Source: Sphingomonas sp. Leaf9
GTDB lineage: Bacteria; Pseudomonadota; Alphaproteobacteria; Sphingomonadales; Sphingomonadaceae
Assembly (NCBI RefSeq): GCF_001421355.1
Contig: NZ_LMKC01000004.1
Coordinates: forward strand, 186,001 to 250,000
DNA: 64,000 bases
Direction: 5' to 3'
Part shown: in pieces, positions 26,221 through 35,853 of the stretch
Position numbering within the stretch: position 1 is the first letter of the stretch
Layout: each line of letters opens with the position of its first letter
The notes under the pieces: model-generated
The model's input: only the letters and a program-made list of their open reading frames with translations
What the model was told of the DNA's origin: nothing
The model's database searches: none
Translations under genes and position numbers: made by a program

Positions 26221-29200
26221 ATGGGCTTTCGCAACATATCGGCATGGTCGATCCGCAACCCGGTGCCGCCGCTGGTGCTGTTCCTCGCGCTGACGATCGC
26301 CGGGATCGTCAGCTTCATGCGGATGGACGTGAACCAGGACCCGGACATCGAATTCCCGGTCGCGATCGTCGTCATCAGCCAGCCCGGCGCCGCCCCCACC
26401 GAACTCGAAACGCAGGTTACCCAGCGGGTCGAGGCGGCGGTGCGCGCGCTCCAGGGCATCGACCAGATCGAATCGACCGTCACCGAAGGGTCGTCGCAGA
26501 CCGTCATCCAGCTCGACATCGGCACCCCGATCGACCGCGCGGTCAACGACGTGCGCGAGGCGGTGAACCAGATTCGCAGCCAGTTGCCCGACGGCATCCT
26601 CGAACCGCAGGTGTTCCGCGCGAACACCACCGATTCGGACATCGCGTCGTGGACCGCGATCGCCGACGACATGACGCCGGAACAGCTCAGCTGGTACGTC
26701 GACAATACCGTCGCCAAGGAACTGCTGGCGATCGGCGGCATGGCGACCGTGGAGCGAGTCGGCGGCGTCGACCGTGAAATCCGCGTGACGCTCGACCCCG
26801 CCCGGTTGCAGGCGCAGGGGCTGACCGCGAGCCAGGTCAACCAGGCGCTGCGCCAGGTCAATCTGAACGCGGCGGGCGGCCAGGCGGAAATCGCCGGGTC
26901 GCAGCAATCGGTGCGCGTGCTGGGCAATGCCGCCACCGCCTATGCCCTGTCGCAGACGCAGGTGCCGGTCGCCGGTGGCCGCTCGGTGCGCCTGGCCGAC
27001 ATCGCCGACGTCCGCGACGCTTATGCCGAGCCCAAGAGCCGCGCCGAATATAATGGCCGCCCGGTGCTGGCATTCGATATCAAGCGCGCGAAGGGCGCGT
27101 CGGACGTCACCGTGTTCCACGAGGCGGAAAAGCGCCTTGCCGAACTGCAGAAGCGCAATCCACAGGTTCGCTTCGCGCTGCTGTCCAACTCGGTCGAGTT
27201 CACCGAAGTCCAGTATCATTCGGCGATGACCGCGATGTACGAAGGCGCGCTGCTCGCCATCATCGTCGTCTTCATCTTCCTGCGCGACTGGCGCGCGACG
27301 GTCATCTCGGCGCTGGCCATTCCGCTGTCGGCGATCCCCGCCTTCTGGTTCATGGACATGCTGGGCTTCACGCTCAACCAGATGACGCTGCTGGCGCTCA
27401 GCCTGGTTGCGGGCGTGCTGGTCGACGATGCGATCGTGGAGATCGAGAATATCGTCCGCCACATGCGCATGGGCAAATCCGCCTATCAGGCATCGATCGA
27501 CGCGGCCGACGAAATCGGCATCGCGGTGCTGGCGACGACCATGGCGATCGTTGCCGTCTTCCTGCCGGTCGGTTTGATGCCGGGCATTTCGGGCCAGTTC
27601 TTCAAGAATTTCGGCCTGACCGTCGTCGCATCGGTGCTGATGAGCCTTGCCGTCGCGCGCCTCATCACGCCGATGATCGCTGCCTATTTCCTGAAGGCGC
27701 ACGGTACCGCCAGCCATGGCGAAGGCTGGCTGATGGACCGGTATATGGGCGTGTTGCGCTGGACGCTGCGCCATCGCTGGTCGACGATCGTCGCGGGCGT
27801 CGTCGCCCTCGCGCTGACCGTCGTCATGTTCATGGTCCTGCCCCAGACGTTCCAGCCGCCGCAGGATCGCGAACGGGTGACCGCCACCGTCGAAATGGTG
27901 CCGGGCACCACGCTGGAACAGACCGCCGTCGTCGTGAAGCGCGTCGAAAAGCTGTTGCAGGGCCAGCCGATGGTGAAGTCGGTCTATTCGTCGAGCTATG
28001 CCGGCAATGGCCGCGTCACCGCCGAACTGGTCGACAAGCCGAAATTCGGCGACCGCGTGCGCCATTCCTTCGGGATGCTGGACGACCAGTCGTTCGATGC
28101 GATGCGGCAGGTAAAGAGCACCGAGTTCGAACGTGGCCTCGCCCCGCAGCTGGCCGCGATCCCCGATGCGCGGGTGTCGTTCCGGTCGCAGTTCGGCTGG
28201 GGCGGGTCGAGCCGCGACCTGTCGATCACGCTGGGCGGCGACGATCCGGTCAAGCTGAACGAGACCGCGAACAAGCTGGTCAAGGAGATGGAAAAGCTGC
28301 CGATGGTGGTCGCGCCGCGCGTGTCGGGCGACCTGAAGCGGCCGGAGATCATCATCCGTCCGCGCAGCGACCTGGCCGCCAGCCTGGGCGTGACCACCGC
28401 CGCGCTGTCGGGGGCGATCCGCATCGCGACGCTGGGCGATATCGATCAGAACAGCGCGCGCTTCTCGCTCAGCGACCGGCAGATCCCGATCCGCGTCGCG
28501 CTGTCGCGCGATGCGCGGTCGCGGCTGTCGACGATCCAGAACCTGCCCGTGCCGACCGCCAATGGCGGATCGGTGCCGCTGTCGGTGGTCGCCGACATCG
28601 GCTTCGGCGCGGGTCCGACCAAGATCGACCGCATCAACCAGCAGCGTCGCCTGGTCGTCGGGGCCGATCTGGCGCCGGGCGTCGTGACCGGCGTCGCGCA
28701 AAAGGCGATCCATGCCCTGCCGACGATGCAGAACCTCCCGCTGGGCGTCACCGAACTGACCGTGGGTCAGGCGAAGTGGCAGGGCGAGATGATCCAGAAC
28801 TTCATCGTCGCGGTGATCTCGGGTATCTTCCTCGTCTTTGCGGTGCTGGTGCTGCTCTACAAGCGGGTGATGCCGCCGTTCGTGAACATGGGGTCGCTGT
28901 TCCTGGCCCCGCTGGGCGGGCTGCTGGCGCTGTGGGTGACGGGCAACCCGATCTCGATGCCGGTGTATATCGGGCTGCTGATGCTGCTGGGCATCGTCGC
29001 CAAGAACTCGATCCTGCTGATCGACTTCTCGCTGGAGGAGATGGAGAAGGGCGTCGAAAAGGAAGCCGCGATCCTCGACGCCGGGCACAAGCGCGCCCAG
29101 CCGATCGTGATGACGACGGTCGCGATGGTCGCCGGCATGGTGCCGACGGCCCTCGCGCTGTCGGGCGATTCGTCGTTCCGTGGCCCGATGGGCATCACCG

Positions 29201-29418
29201 TCATCGGCGGCCTGACGCTGTCGACGCTGCTGACGCTGCTGATCGTGCCGGGGGCGTTCAGCCTCGCGGTCGGCCTCGAACGCTGGGTCGGCCCGCGCCT
29301 GTCGCGGCGGCTGCTCACCTATCGTCCGGGCGATGCCGATGGCCTCGCGATCGACCACAAGCCCGGTGCGCCGCTGCCGCCTGCTGATGGACCGAAGTCG
29401 CTGCCGGCAGCGGAGTAA
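26221..29418 (+). CDS. RND multidrug efflux transporter (AcrB/MdtB-like)
   Basis: 1065 residues with the RND plan: TM1 near 11-31, a large periplasmic loop, TM2-6, a second large loop, and TM8-12. Motifs include [20 protein letters not shown] at the N-terminus, [15 protein letters not shown] (about 402-416, with the Asp pair of the proton relay) and [16 protein letters not shown] near TM11 with the conserved Lys. It is driven by proton motive force and takes substrate from membrane or periplasm. The substrate cannot be predicted. It forms an operon with the adaptor at 25008. Confidence 0.94.
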   Translation: MGFRNISAWSIRNPVPPLVLFLALTIAGIVSFMRMDVNQDPDIEFPVAIVVISQPGAAPTELETQVTQRVEAAVRALQGIDQIESTVTEGSSQTVIQLDIGTPIDRAVNDVREAVNQIRSQLPDGILEPQVFRANTTDSDIASWTAIADDMTPEQLSWYVDNTVAKELLAIGGMATVERVGGVDREIRVTLDPARLQAQGLTASQVNQALRQVNLNAAGGQAEIAGSQQSVRVLGNAATAYALSQTQVPVAGGRSVRLADIADVRDAYAEPKSRAEYNGRPVLAFDIKRAKGASDVTVFHEAEKRLAELQKRNPQVRFALLSNSVEFTEVQYHSAMTAMYEGALLAIIVVFIFLRDWRATVISALAIPLSAIPAFWFMDMLGFTLNQMTLLALSLVAGVLVDDAIVEIENIVRHMRMGKSAYQASIDAADEIGIAVLATTMAIVAVFLPVGLMPGISGQFFKNFGLTVVASVLMSLAVARLITPMIAAYFLKAHGTASHGEGWLMDRYMGVLRWTLRHRWSTIVAGVVALALTVVMFMVLPQTFQPPQDRERVTATVEMVPGTTLEQTAVVVKRVEKLLQGQPMVKSVYSSSYAGNGRVTAELVDKPKFGDRVRHSFGMLDDQSFDAMRQVKSTEFERGLAPQLAAIPDARVSFRSQFGWGGSSRDLSITLGGDDPVKLNETANKLVKEMEKLPMVVAPRVSGDLKRPEIIIRPRSDLAASLGVTTAALSGAIRIATLGDIDQNSARFSLSDRQIPIRVALSRDARSRLSTIQNLPVPTANGGSVPLSVVADIGFGAGPTKIDRINQQRRLVVGADLAPGVVTGVAQKAIHALPTMQNLPLGVTELTVGQAKWQGEMIQNFIVAVISGIFLVFAVLVLLYKRVMPPFVNMGSLFLAPLGGLLALWVTGNPISMPVYIGLLMLLGIVAKNSILLIDFSLEEMEKGVEKEAAILDAGHKRAQPIVMTTVAMVAGMVPTALALSGDSSFRGPMGITVIGGLTLSTLLTLLIVPGAFSLAVGLERWVGPRLSRRLLTYRPGDADGLAIDHKPGAPLPPADGPKSLPAAE

Positions 29419-29426
29419 GCGCGCCT

Positions 29427-29451
29427 CCCCGTCCGGCGCGACCGGACGGGG
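29427..29451. terminator. Hairpin after the RND pump gene
   Basis: CCCCGTCCGG (29427-29436) and CCGGACGGGG (29442-29451) form a perfect 10-bp stem with a CGCGA loop, 8 bp after the stop codon. No T-run follows. Confidence 0.55.
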
Positions 29452-29469
29452 AAGCCCCCTGACCAGATA

Positions 29470-29497
29470 CGTCACCCCAGCGCAGGCTGGGGCGACG
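29470..29497. repeat. Single REP-like palindrome
   Basis: CCCCAGC GCA GCTGGGG flanked by CGTC and CGACG, the same family as the units at 18701, 31743, 38351 and 40679, here as one unit. Confidence 0.65.
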
Positions 29498-29558
29498 TCT
29501 TTGGCGGAGACCGCCTCTCCCTATTGAACTTTCCGTCCATCCGACGATTGTTTCGGGG

Positions 29559-30824
29559 ATGGCATCCTCCCTCAGCATCGCCCGCGCCGGCGACGCGGTT
29601 CCCGCCCCCTTACGCCGAATGCGACGGCTCGCCACCTTCATGCTGGTGGCGATGGCCGCGCTGTTCGTGCTGTCGCGGCGCATGGAGGGGGTGCATCCCG
29701 CTTGGGGCTTCGTCCAGGCCTTTGCTGAGGCGGCGATGGTCGGCGGGCTGGCCGACTGGTTCGCGGTCACCGCGCTGTTCCGCCATCCGCTGGGCTTGCC
29801 CATCCCGCACACCGCGATCATTCCGCGAAATAAGGACCGGATCGGCGACACGCTCGCCGCGTTCCTGCGCGACAATTTCCTGACCGCCCGCGTCGTCGCG
29901 CGACGGATGCACCGCGTCGATGCGGCCGGTGTGGCAGGCAAGTGGCTGGCCGATCCGGCGGCGCGCAGCGGGCGGCTGCGCCACGGGGCCTCGCGACTGG
30001 CGGTCAACGTGCTGGAGGGCCTCGACCCCGATCAGTTCGGGACGATGGTGCGCGGCGCGCTGGCCAATCGCCTCCGCGCGATGCCGGTCGCGCCGGCACT
30101 GGGCCGCACGCTGGAGGCGGCGATCGCCGACGACCGGCATCTGCCGCTGGTCGATGCGATCATCCGCTGGACCGCCAAGACGCTGGACGCGAACGACGAC
30201 CTGGTCCGTGCCATGGTCCAGAAGCGCGCGGGAGCGGTGCTGCGCTGGACCGGGCTGGACGAGACGCTGGCGACGTCGGTGGTGAAGGGCTTGCACAAGA
30301 TGCTGGCCGAGGTCGCCGAAGACCCCGCCCATCCGTTGCGCGCCAAGGCGAACGAAGGCCTCGCGCTACTGGCGCACGACCTGCAGCATTCGCCCGACAT
30401 GCAGGCGAAGGTCGAGCGGTTGAAGAACGACCTGATCGACAATCCGGCGCTGGCCGGCTGGTGGATGGGCGTGTGGGAAAAGATTCGCGGCGGGATGCTG
30501 CGGGCCGCGCGCGATCCGGACCGCGCGCTGGCCGGCCCGATCGGCGAGGCGATGCGGCAACTGGGCCAGACGTTGCAGTCCGATCCGGTGCTGAAGGCCA
30601 AGGTCAACCGATTCGTCCGCCGCGCGGTGGTGGGCGGCGTCGCCGATTATGGCGACGGCATCGTGCGGCTGGTCTCGGATACGGTGCGCGGCTGGGATGC
30701 GGAAACCATCACCGGGCGGCTGGAAAATGCGGTCGGCCGCGACCTGCAATATATCCGCATCAACGGGACGCTGGTAGGTGGCATGGTTGGGCTGGCGATC
30801 CATGTCGTGGACAGGTGGTTGTAG
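29559..30824 (+). CDS. DUF445 (YjiN-like) membrane-associated protein
   Basis: 421 residues. The family signature GGLADWFAVTALFRHPLG (about 62-79), then IPHTAIIPRNKDRIGDTLA, is intact. A hydrophobic helix sits at about 24-42, and another hydrophobic stretch closes the protein (NGTLVGGMVGLAIHVVDRWL). The middle is a long run of amphipathic helices with many charged residues. The function of DUF445 proteins is not established. The ATG at 29559 has only a weak GGGG nearby. No coupled neighbours. Confidence 0.88.
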   Translation: MASSLSIARAGDAVPAPLRRMRRLATFMLVAMAALFVLSRRMEGVHPAWGFVQAFAEAAMVGGLADWFAVTALFRHPLGLPIPHTAIIPRNKDRIGDTLAAFLRDNFLTARVVARRMHRVDAAGVAGKWLADPAARSGRLRHGASRLAVNVLEGLDPDQFGTMVRGALANRLRAMPVAPALGRTLEAAIADDRHLPLVDAIIRWTAKTLDANDDLVRAMVQKRAGAVLRWTGLDETLATSVVKGLHKMLAEVAEDPAHPLRAKANEGLALLAHDLQHSPDMQAKVERLKNDLIDNPALAGWWMGVWEKIRGGMLRAARDPDRALAGPIGEAMRQLGQTLQSDPVLKAKVNRFVRRAVVGGVADYGDGIVRLVSDTVRGWDAETITGRLENAVGRDLQYIRINGTLVGGMVGLAIHVVDRWL

Positions 30825-30839
30825 GCGGGCGATCGACCC

Positions 30840-30972
30840 GCCTTGCCCTTTGCGGGGTCCAAAGTTCACAAAGTTCACACTCGCCACGGTTTCGCGCGCA
30901 TCCGATCGGGGGACATGCGCGGCAGGGGAAACGGCCATGAGAAAGAGCGGAAGCGACCATGACAGGTCATGG
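30840..30972. other. Short repeats in the DUF445-pdeM gap
   Basis: In the 236-bp gap there is a direct repeat AAAGTTCAC AAAGTTCAC near 30861-30878 and a perfect palindrome CCATGAC AG GTCATGG at 30957-30972. Either could be a protein site for pdeM at 31061. Otherwise I see no gene in this gap. Confidence 0.35.
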
Positions 30973-31060
30973 CCCTGTAGGACAGCAGCCGCGCGACGCA
31001 TCAACCGATCGTTACGCCCCCATGGCTTGAGCGCCGCGCCGCCTGCGCTATAGCCGCTTC

Positions 31061-31723
31061 ATGGTTCGCCTTTCGTTCGCCGGCCACGCCTTTGACGCCC
31101 TGTCCGCCGGTGCCCTGTTCTGGCCGGCGCGGCGGGCGTTGCTGCTGGCCGACCTGCATTTCGAAAAGGCCAGCTGGTTCGCGCAATTCGGGCAGATGCT
31201 GCCCCCCTACGACACGCTGGAGACGCTGGCGGGAATCGAGGCGGTGGTCGCGCGGACCCGGCCGGCGGAAATCTGGTGCCTGGGCGACAGTTTCCATGAC
31301 AGCGCCGGGTGCGACCGGTTGTCGGCGGAGGCACAGGCGCGGCTGCGGGCGCTGACCGGCGGGGCGGACTGGACGTGGATCACCGGCAATCACGATCGGG
31401 TGGTCGCCGACCATTGTGGCGGGCGCGTGGTCGACGAAGCGGTGGTCGACGGCGTGGTGTTGCGCCATGAGGCCGATCCGGCCGAGACGCGCCCCGAATT
31501 GTCGGGCCATTTCCACCCCAAGCTGCGGCTGAAGCTGCGCGGACGCGGCGTGTCGCGGCGGTGTTTCGTGGCGACCGCAACCAAGCTGATTCTGCCGGCG
31601 TTCGGGTCGCTGACCGGCGGGCTGGACGCGCATCACCCGGAAATCGTGCGCGCGGTGGGGAGCGGCGCAGAAGCGCTGATCGCACTGGAGGACCGATTGC
31701 TGCGCTTTCCGATCGCGGCGTAG
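31061..31723 (+). CDS. pdeM: Ligase-associated metallophosphoesterase PdeM
   Basis: 220 residues. The five metallophosphoesterase blocks are readable: LLADLHFEKASWFA (about 27-40), WCLGDSFHD (about 71-79), WITGNHDR (about 105-112), LRHEADP and LSGHFHPKL (about 149-157). In many bacteria PdeM is encoded with an ATP-dependent ligase, exonuclease and Lhr-type helicase as a DNA-damage module; none of these is adjacent here, so it is orphaned or the module is split. Start ATG 31061 has a weak ribosome-binding site. Confidence 0.85.
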   Translation: MVRLSFAGHAFDALSAGALFWPARRALLLADLHFEKASWFAQFGQMLPPYDTLETLAGIEAVVARTRPAEIWCLGDSFHDSAGCDRLSAEAQARLRALTGGADWTWITGNHDRVVADHCGGRVVDEAVVDGVVLRHEADPAETRPELSGHFHPKLRLKLRGRGVSRRCFVATATKLILPAFGSLTGGLDAHHPEIVRAVGSGAEALIALEDRLLRFPIAA

Positions 31724-31742
31724 ATCAGCCAGCGCGCGGACG

Positions 31743-31945
31743 CACCCCGGCGGAGGCCGGGGTCCAGTTACGGTGCGCTGTCGAAGGTGCCGCCGACGTT
31801 ACCCAACCGGGTACCGGCCTTCGCCGGGGTACAAAAAGGGTTTGGCCAGACAACGAGCACATAAAACCCTAGCCCCGCGCAGGCAGGGGTCCAGAGCCAC
31901 GAACGCCACCACTGGTTACCCTGAATCCCCGCCTGCGCGGGGATA
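31743..31945. repeat. Cluster of four REP-like palindromes
   Basis: Units near 31745-31762 (CCCCGGC GGAG GCCGGGG), 31811-31832 (GTACCGGC to GCCGGGGTAC), 31873-31891 (imperfect) and 31925-31944 (ATCCCCGC CTGC GCGGGGAT) fill most of the 249-bp gap between convergent genes. The flanking GTCCA or TGGAC tag is shared with the other clusters. Confidence 0.7.
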
Positions 31946-31972
31946 CGCGAAGCGGCGTGATTGCCCCGCCCC

Positions 31973-32803
31973 CTACAACCCCGACGCGAAGCTCAGTTCG
32001 AGTTCCTTGGCATTGGCGGGCACGTCCAGCGCGGCGCTGTTGAAGCTCAGGCTCCCGCTCGGCCCGATGACCCGCGTCTGCGGCTTGATCGTCCAGCTAT
32101 AGACGTCGCGATTCTGGCTGTCCTTCAGCACGGCGCGAATGTCGGGGATGCGCTGACGACTGCCGGTTTCGTTGATGATCCGCCCCGACACCGCGAACAG
32201 TTCGTTGCCGCTCGACAGCAACCGGCGTTCGGGGGTGTTGATCGCGAATTTCAGCGCGTCGCTGGCCCCCGACGCGATCGGCAGGCCCAGCTGTTCGGCG
32301 ATGCCGGGCGTGCCGGTGTAGAGGATGCCGCCACAGGCCGCGAGCATCGCCACCCCGGCGGCGACCGCCATCGCGGTGCGGCGGCGGGCCGGGTTGCGGC
32401 GCGGCACGAACGGCGCCTGATGGGCAAAGGCATTGATCGGTTCACCGCGCTCGGCCCGTTCGGCCTCCGGATCGACATAGCGGCGCGGTTCGGTGCTGCG
32501 TGCACGCAGCGGGGCGGGACGCGATGCATCGCCATAGGGAACATCGGGCGCTGCGGCGGTCGGGATGGGCGATGCGGTACGGGCGCGCGGCGTGTCGGCG
32601 ACCGCCTCGGCCATCGCCGGCTGCGGCACGCGCGCCGGTTCGCTGGGCGGGGTCACCGCCGCGGTGGTGCCGAGGTCGAGCATCGCCGGCGGCTGGAACC
32701 AGCTATGCCGGCATCCCGCGCAACGCACCGTGCGCCCCGCCGGGCCGATCGCCGAATCGGCGACCAGATACCGCATATGGCATTGCGTACATTCGAGGAT
32801 CAT
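31973..32803 (-). CDS. MJ0042-type zinc-ribbon membrane protein
   Basis: 276 residues. The N-terminal zinc ribbon (MILECTQCHMRYLVADSAI then VRCAGCRHSWF) holds two C-x-x-C pairs. A disordered Pro/Arg-rich stretch, one membrane helix near 140-158 (TAMAVAAGVAMLAACGGILY) and a periplasmic beta-rich domain follow. The latter resembles the DUF3426 domain usually found with this ribbon (VSGRIINETGSRQRIPDIRA). Start at 32803 is chosen since MILECTQC is the canonical opening and AGGGGACG precedes it. It is divergent from ftsE, a common pairing in sphingomonads. Role unknown. Confidence 0.88.
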   Translation of the reverse strand: MILECTQCHMRYLVADSAIGPAGRTVRCAGCRHSWFQPPAMLDLGTTAAVTPPSEPARVPQPAMAEAVADTPRARTASPIPTAAAPDVPYGDASRPAPLRARSTEPRRYVDPEAERAERGEPINAFAHQAPFVPRRNPARRRTAMAVAAGVAMLAACGGILYTGTPGIAEQLGLPIASGASDALKFAINTPERRLLSSGNELFAVSGRIINETGSRQRIPDIRAVLKDSQNRDVYSWTIKPQTRVIGPSGSLSFNSAALDVPANAKELELSFASGL

Positions 32804-32988
32804 GTCGTCCCCTGCCCCCTGCATGGGCCGCGCCGGGCCGCCACGTGCGGAGCCAACTGGGCGCGACTAAACTCCAAGCCTTGAATCTACGGCGGGTTAG
32901 CGGTCGATGGCAAGGTGCGATTGCGTGGTGCTTGAGACAATTGCCCCCATGTGCGATGGGCCGAGGACCGGTGGAAGCAAGGGCGCCC

Positions 32989-33675
32989 GTGGCCAGCATC
33001 GTTCAGTTCGAAAATGTCGGTCTTCGGTACGGTCAGGGGCCGGAAACGCTGAGCGATGTCAGCTTTTCGCTGAGCGCCGGGACCTTCCACTTCCTGGTCG
33101 GCGCATCGGGCGCGGGCAAGACGTCGCTGCTGCGCCTGCTCTACCTGTCGCAGCGGCCCAGCCGGGGCGTGATACGCCTGTTCGGCGAGGATATGGTGAC
33201 GTCGCCGCGCGGTCGCCTGCCGGGCTTTCGCCGCCGCATCGGCGTGGTGTTCCAGGATTTTCGGCTCGTGCCCCATCTGTCGGCGCGCGACAATATCGCG
33301 CTGCCCCTGCGCGTCGCGGGAATGCCGGAGGAGGACATCGCCGAGCCGGTGGGCGAGATGCTGGCCTGGGTCGGGCTGACCGACCGTGCCGATGCCCGTC
33401 CGCCGACGCTGTCGGGCGGCGAGCAGCAGCGCGTCGCCATCGCCCGCGCGGTCATCAACCGTCCCGAGGTGCTGGTCGCCGACGAACCGACAGGCAACGT
33501 CGATCCCGACATGGCCGAACGGCTGCTGAAGCTGTTTGCCTCGCTCAACCGGCTGGGCACGACCGTCGTGATGGCGACGCACGATCATCACCTGCTCGAC
33601 CGGGTGCCGGACGCGCGGCTGATGCTGCTCGATCGCGGGCGGCTGGTCGATCCGGTCGCGGCGGGCTTCGCGTGA
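32989..33675 (+). CDS. ftsE: Cell-division ATP-binding protein FtsE
   Basis: 228 residues. ABC ATPase with Walker A GASGAGKTS (about 36-44), Q-loop VFQDFRLVPHLS, signature LSGGEQQR (about 137-144) and Walker B VLVADEPTGN. With FtsX it regulates cell-wall hydrolysis at the septum, commonly through EnvC-type activators; one is encoded at 12643. The GTG start at 32989 has AAGGG six bases upstream and gives a standard N-terminus (VASIVQFENVGLRYG); GTG 32971 and ATG 32956 are in frame too. The stop overlaps ftsX (GTGA). Confidence 0.92.
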   Translation: MASIVQFENVGLRYGQGPETLSDVSFSLSAGTFHFLVGASGAGKTSLLRLLYLSQRPSRGVIRLFGEDMVTSPRGRLPGFRRRIGVVFQDFRLVPHLSARDNIALPLRVAGMPEEDIAEPVGEMLAWVGLTDRADARPPTLSGGEQQRVAIARAVINRPEVLVADEPTGNVDPDMAERLLKLFASLNRLGTTVVMATHDHHLLDRVPDARLMLLDRGRLVDPVAAGFA

Positions 33676-34553
33676 GCCAGCGGAGCCCCACGCAACCGTT
33701 GCTCGACGACCGGCAGGGGCGCCGGGCGATGGTGTGGATCATGGCGATCATGATCTTCCTGACGACGCTCAGCGCTGCACTCGGCCTGTCGACCCGCAAT
33801 GCCGGTGGCGCACTCGACCGGCAGCTTGCCGCGCGGCTGACGGTGCAGGTGATCGAGGGCGATGCGGTACGGCGCGATGCGGAGGTCGTGCGCCTGCTCG
33901 CCCGGTTGAAGGCATCGGCCGACGTGACGCGGGCGGCAGAGGTCGATCGCGCGCGCCTCGCCGAACTGCTGAAACCCTGGCTGGGTGAGGCGGGGCTGGA
34001 AGCCGACCTGCCGATGCCGGCGATGATCGATGTCGATTTGCAAAGCGGCGACGACGCGGCAGTTGCGCGGGTCGAGGCACTGGCGAAGGGCGTCGGCGCA
34101 GGCATCCGGGTCGATCGCCATGCGACGTGGCTGGCCCCGGTGCGCAGTTTCGTCGGCGCGATCGGGCTCACCGCATTCGGCCTGGTGCTGGTGATGGCGA
34201 GTGCCACTGCCGCCGTCGTGCTGCTCGTGGCACGGGCGGGGCTTGATACGCATCGCGGAACGATCGACATTCTGCACATGCTGGGTTCGACCGACCTTCA
34301 GATCGCACGCCTGTTCCAGCGCCGCATCGGGCAGGATACGCTGACCGGCGGGCTCATCGGCGCGCTGGCCGGCGCGCTGGTCGTCGTGGCGCTGGGCGAG
34401 CGGATGGCGACGCTCGAATCGCAGCTGGTCGATGGTATCGCCCTGGCGCCGCTCGACTGGGCAGCGATCGCTGCGCTGCCGTTTGCCTTTACCGGCCTTG
34501 CCATGCTGGCGGCGCGGGTCGCGGTGCTGCGGCGATTGGCGCGGGTGCTGTGA
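33672..34553 (+). CDS. ftsX: Cell-division protein FtsX
   Basis: 293 residues from a GTG overlapping the ftsE stop. Four membrane helices: one near 22-42 (VWIMAIMIFLTTLSAALGL), then a periplasmic domain of about 110 residues, and three C-terminal ones (about 160-180, 210-235, 255-285). The cytoplasmic coupling loop with DILHMLGSTDLQIARLFQRR is typical of FtsX and MacB-type permeases. It transmits FtsE ATP hydrolysis to a periplasmic murein-hydrolase activator. Confidence 0.9.
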   Translation: MSQRSPTQPLLDDRQGRRAMVWIMAIMIFLTTLSAALGLSTRNAGGALDRQLAARLTVQVIEGDAVRRDAEVVRLLARLKASADVTRAAEVDRARLAELLKPWLGEAGLEADLPMPAMIDVDLQSGDDAAVARVEALAKGVGAGIRVDRHATWLAPVRSFVGAIGLTAFGLVLVMASATAAVVLLVARAGLDTHRGTIDILHMLGSTDLQIARLFQRRIGQDTLTGGLIGALAGALVVVALGERMATLESQLVDGIALAPLDWAAIAALPFAFTGLAMLAARVAVLRRLARVL

Positions 34554-35089
34554 TGGGGCGGGTCTTCGCGGTAGCGCTGCTGCTCTATGCACTGGGCTTC
34601 GCGCTGTTCGCGGTGACGCTGCCGACGCCGCTCACCGACCCGCGCCAGACCGATGGCGTGGTGGTGCCGACCGGCGGGTCGGGCCGGATCGAGCGCGGGC
34701 TGGCGGTGATCGAGCGCGGCGAGGCGAAGCGGATGCTGGTCACCGGCGTCGACCCCGATGTGCGGCCGGGCGAGCTGGCCGCCGCCAACGGCGCGCCGCG
34801 CCGGCTGTTCCGCTGCTGTGTCGATCTGGGACATGAGGCGGTCGATACCCGGTCCAACGCCGACGAGACCGCCGATTGGGTCCGGCGCAACCGCTATCGG
34901 TCGGTACGGCTGGTCACGTCAAACTGGCATATGGCGCGGGCAGCAATGGAGCTGCGCCATGCGCTGGGCAATTCGGTCGAGATCGTGCGCGATCCGGTCA
35001 AGGCGAACCCCGGCTTCGCGCTGCTGTTCGGCGAATATAACAAATATATCGTGCGGGGATTGGTGATGCGGCTGGGGATCGACCTGTGA
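34553..35089 (+). CDS. YdcF-family (DUF218) protein
   Basis: 178 residues. One N-terminal membrane helix (about 4-22, VFAVALLLYALGFALFAVTL), then a DUF218 domain with DGVVVPTGGSGRIERGLAVI (about 34-53), DTRSNADETADWV (about 99-111) and LVTSNWHMARAAMELRHAL. DUF218 proteins such as ElyC/SanA relatives affect envelope polymer synthesis. It is coupled by TGATG overlaps to ftsX before and plsC after, so it belongs to the division/envelope operon. Confidence 0.88.
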   Translation: MGRVFAVALLLYALGFALFAVTLPTPLTDPRQTDGVVVPTGGSGRIERGLAVIERGEAKRMLVTGVDPDVRPGELAAANGAPRRLFRCCVDLGHEAVDTRSNADETADWVRRNRYRSVRLVTSNWHMARAAMELRHALGNSVEIVRDPVKANPGFALLFGEYNKYIVRGLVMRLGIDL

Positions 35090-35808
35090 TGGCGTGGGTG
35101 CGCACCCTGATCTTCCGCATCCTGTTCTATGCCGCGTCGGTGCCGATCGTGCTGAGCGCGCCGCTGTCCGCGCGGTTCGGGCAGCGGGCGATGCACGTCC
35201 ATGCCCATGTGTGGATTCGCACCCACCGCTTCCTGGCGCGCTGGATATTGGGCGTGCGGGTCCGGGTGGAGGGGCAGCGCCCGCCCGGCACCTACCTGTT
35301 CGCGGTCAAGCACCAGGCCATGTTCGAGACGCTGGAGATGGCGCAGCGGATCGACGGTCCATTGATCGTGATGAAGCGCGAGCTGATCGACATGCCCTTC
35401 TGGGGCCGCACCGCCAAGGCGTATGGCGCGATCGGCGTCGACCGCGATGCGTCGTCCAAGGCGCTGCGCCAGATGCTGAAGGAAGCCGCCGTCGCCCGCG
35501 CCGCAAACCGGTCGGTGCTGATCTTTCCCGAAGGCACACGGGTCGAGGTGGGTGAGGCCCCGCCGCTGCGCTCAGGCTTTGCCGGGTTATACAAGGCGCT
35601 GAACATGCCCGTCGTGCCGGTGGCGCTCGACAGCGGCCACTGCATGCCGCGCAAGGGGGCCAGCCGGCCGGGGGTGATTACGATCCGGTTCCTCGATCCG
35701 ATCCCGGCCGGATTGCCGCGCGAGGAGATCGAGGCGCGGGTTCACGCCGCGATCAATGTGCTGGAGCCGGCGGCGGGCGGTGTGGCGGGAAGTTTGGCGG
35801 CGGAGTGA
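35089..35808 (+). CDS. plsC: 1-acyl-sn-glycerol-3-phosphate acyltransferase
   Basis: 239 residues. Acylates lysophosphatidate to phosphatidate at the inner membrane. An N-terminal helix (about 8-28) precedes the acyltransferase blocks. Block I reads KHQAMFETLE, i.e. H-x4-E rather than the usual H-x4-D; block III is LIFPEGTRVEVGE (about 144-156) and block IV VPVALDSG. The H-x4-E form may be a lineage variant that keeps an acidic charge-relay residue. Coupled to ydcF by TGATG. Confidence 0.9.
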   Translation: MAWVRTLIFRILFYAASVPIVLSAPLSARFGQRAMHVHAHVWIRTHRFLARWILGVRVRVEGQRPPGTYLFAVKHQAMFETLEMAQRIDGPLIVMKRELIDMPFWGRTAKAYGAIGVDRDASSKALRQMLKEAAVARAANRSVLIFPEGTRVEVGEAPPLRSGFAGLYKALNMPVVPVALDSGHCMPRKGASRPGVITIRFLDPIPAGLPREEIEARVHAAINVLEPAAGGVAGSLAAE

Positions 35809-35853
35809 CTGTTCTTCGTGGAAAGCGGACGCCGGGTTCGCTACCATAACTGG

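Noticed and set aside
26155..29475. A very long open frame antisense to the RND pump gene (over 1100 codons)
   Set aside because: Its product is a low-complexity His/Arg/Asp/Gln-rich string with no domain, as expected opposite a GC-rich gene with strong third-position bias. The plus-strand gene has all family motifs.
31743..31945. CRISPR array
   Set aside because: The repeated units are palindromic, of unequal length and irregularly spaced, with shared flanking tags; there are no cas genes.
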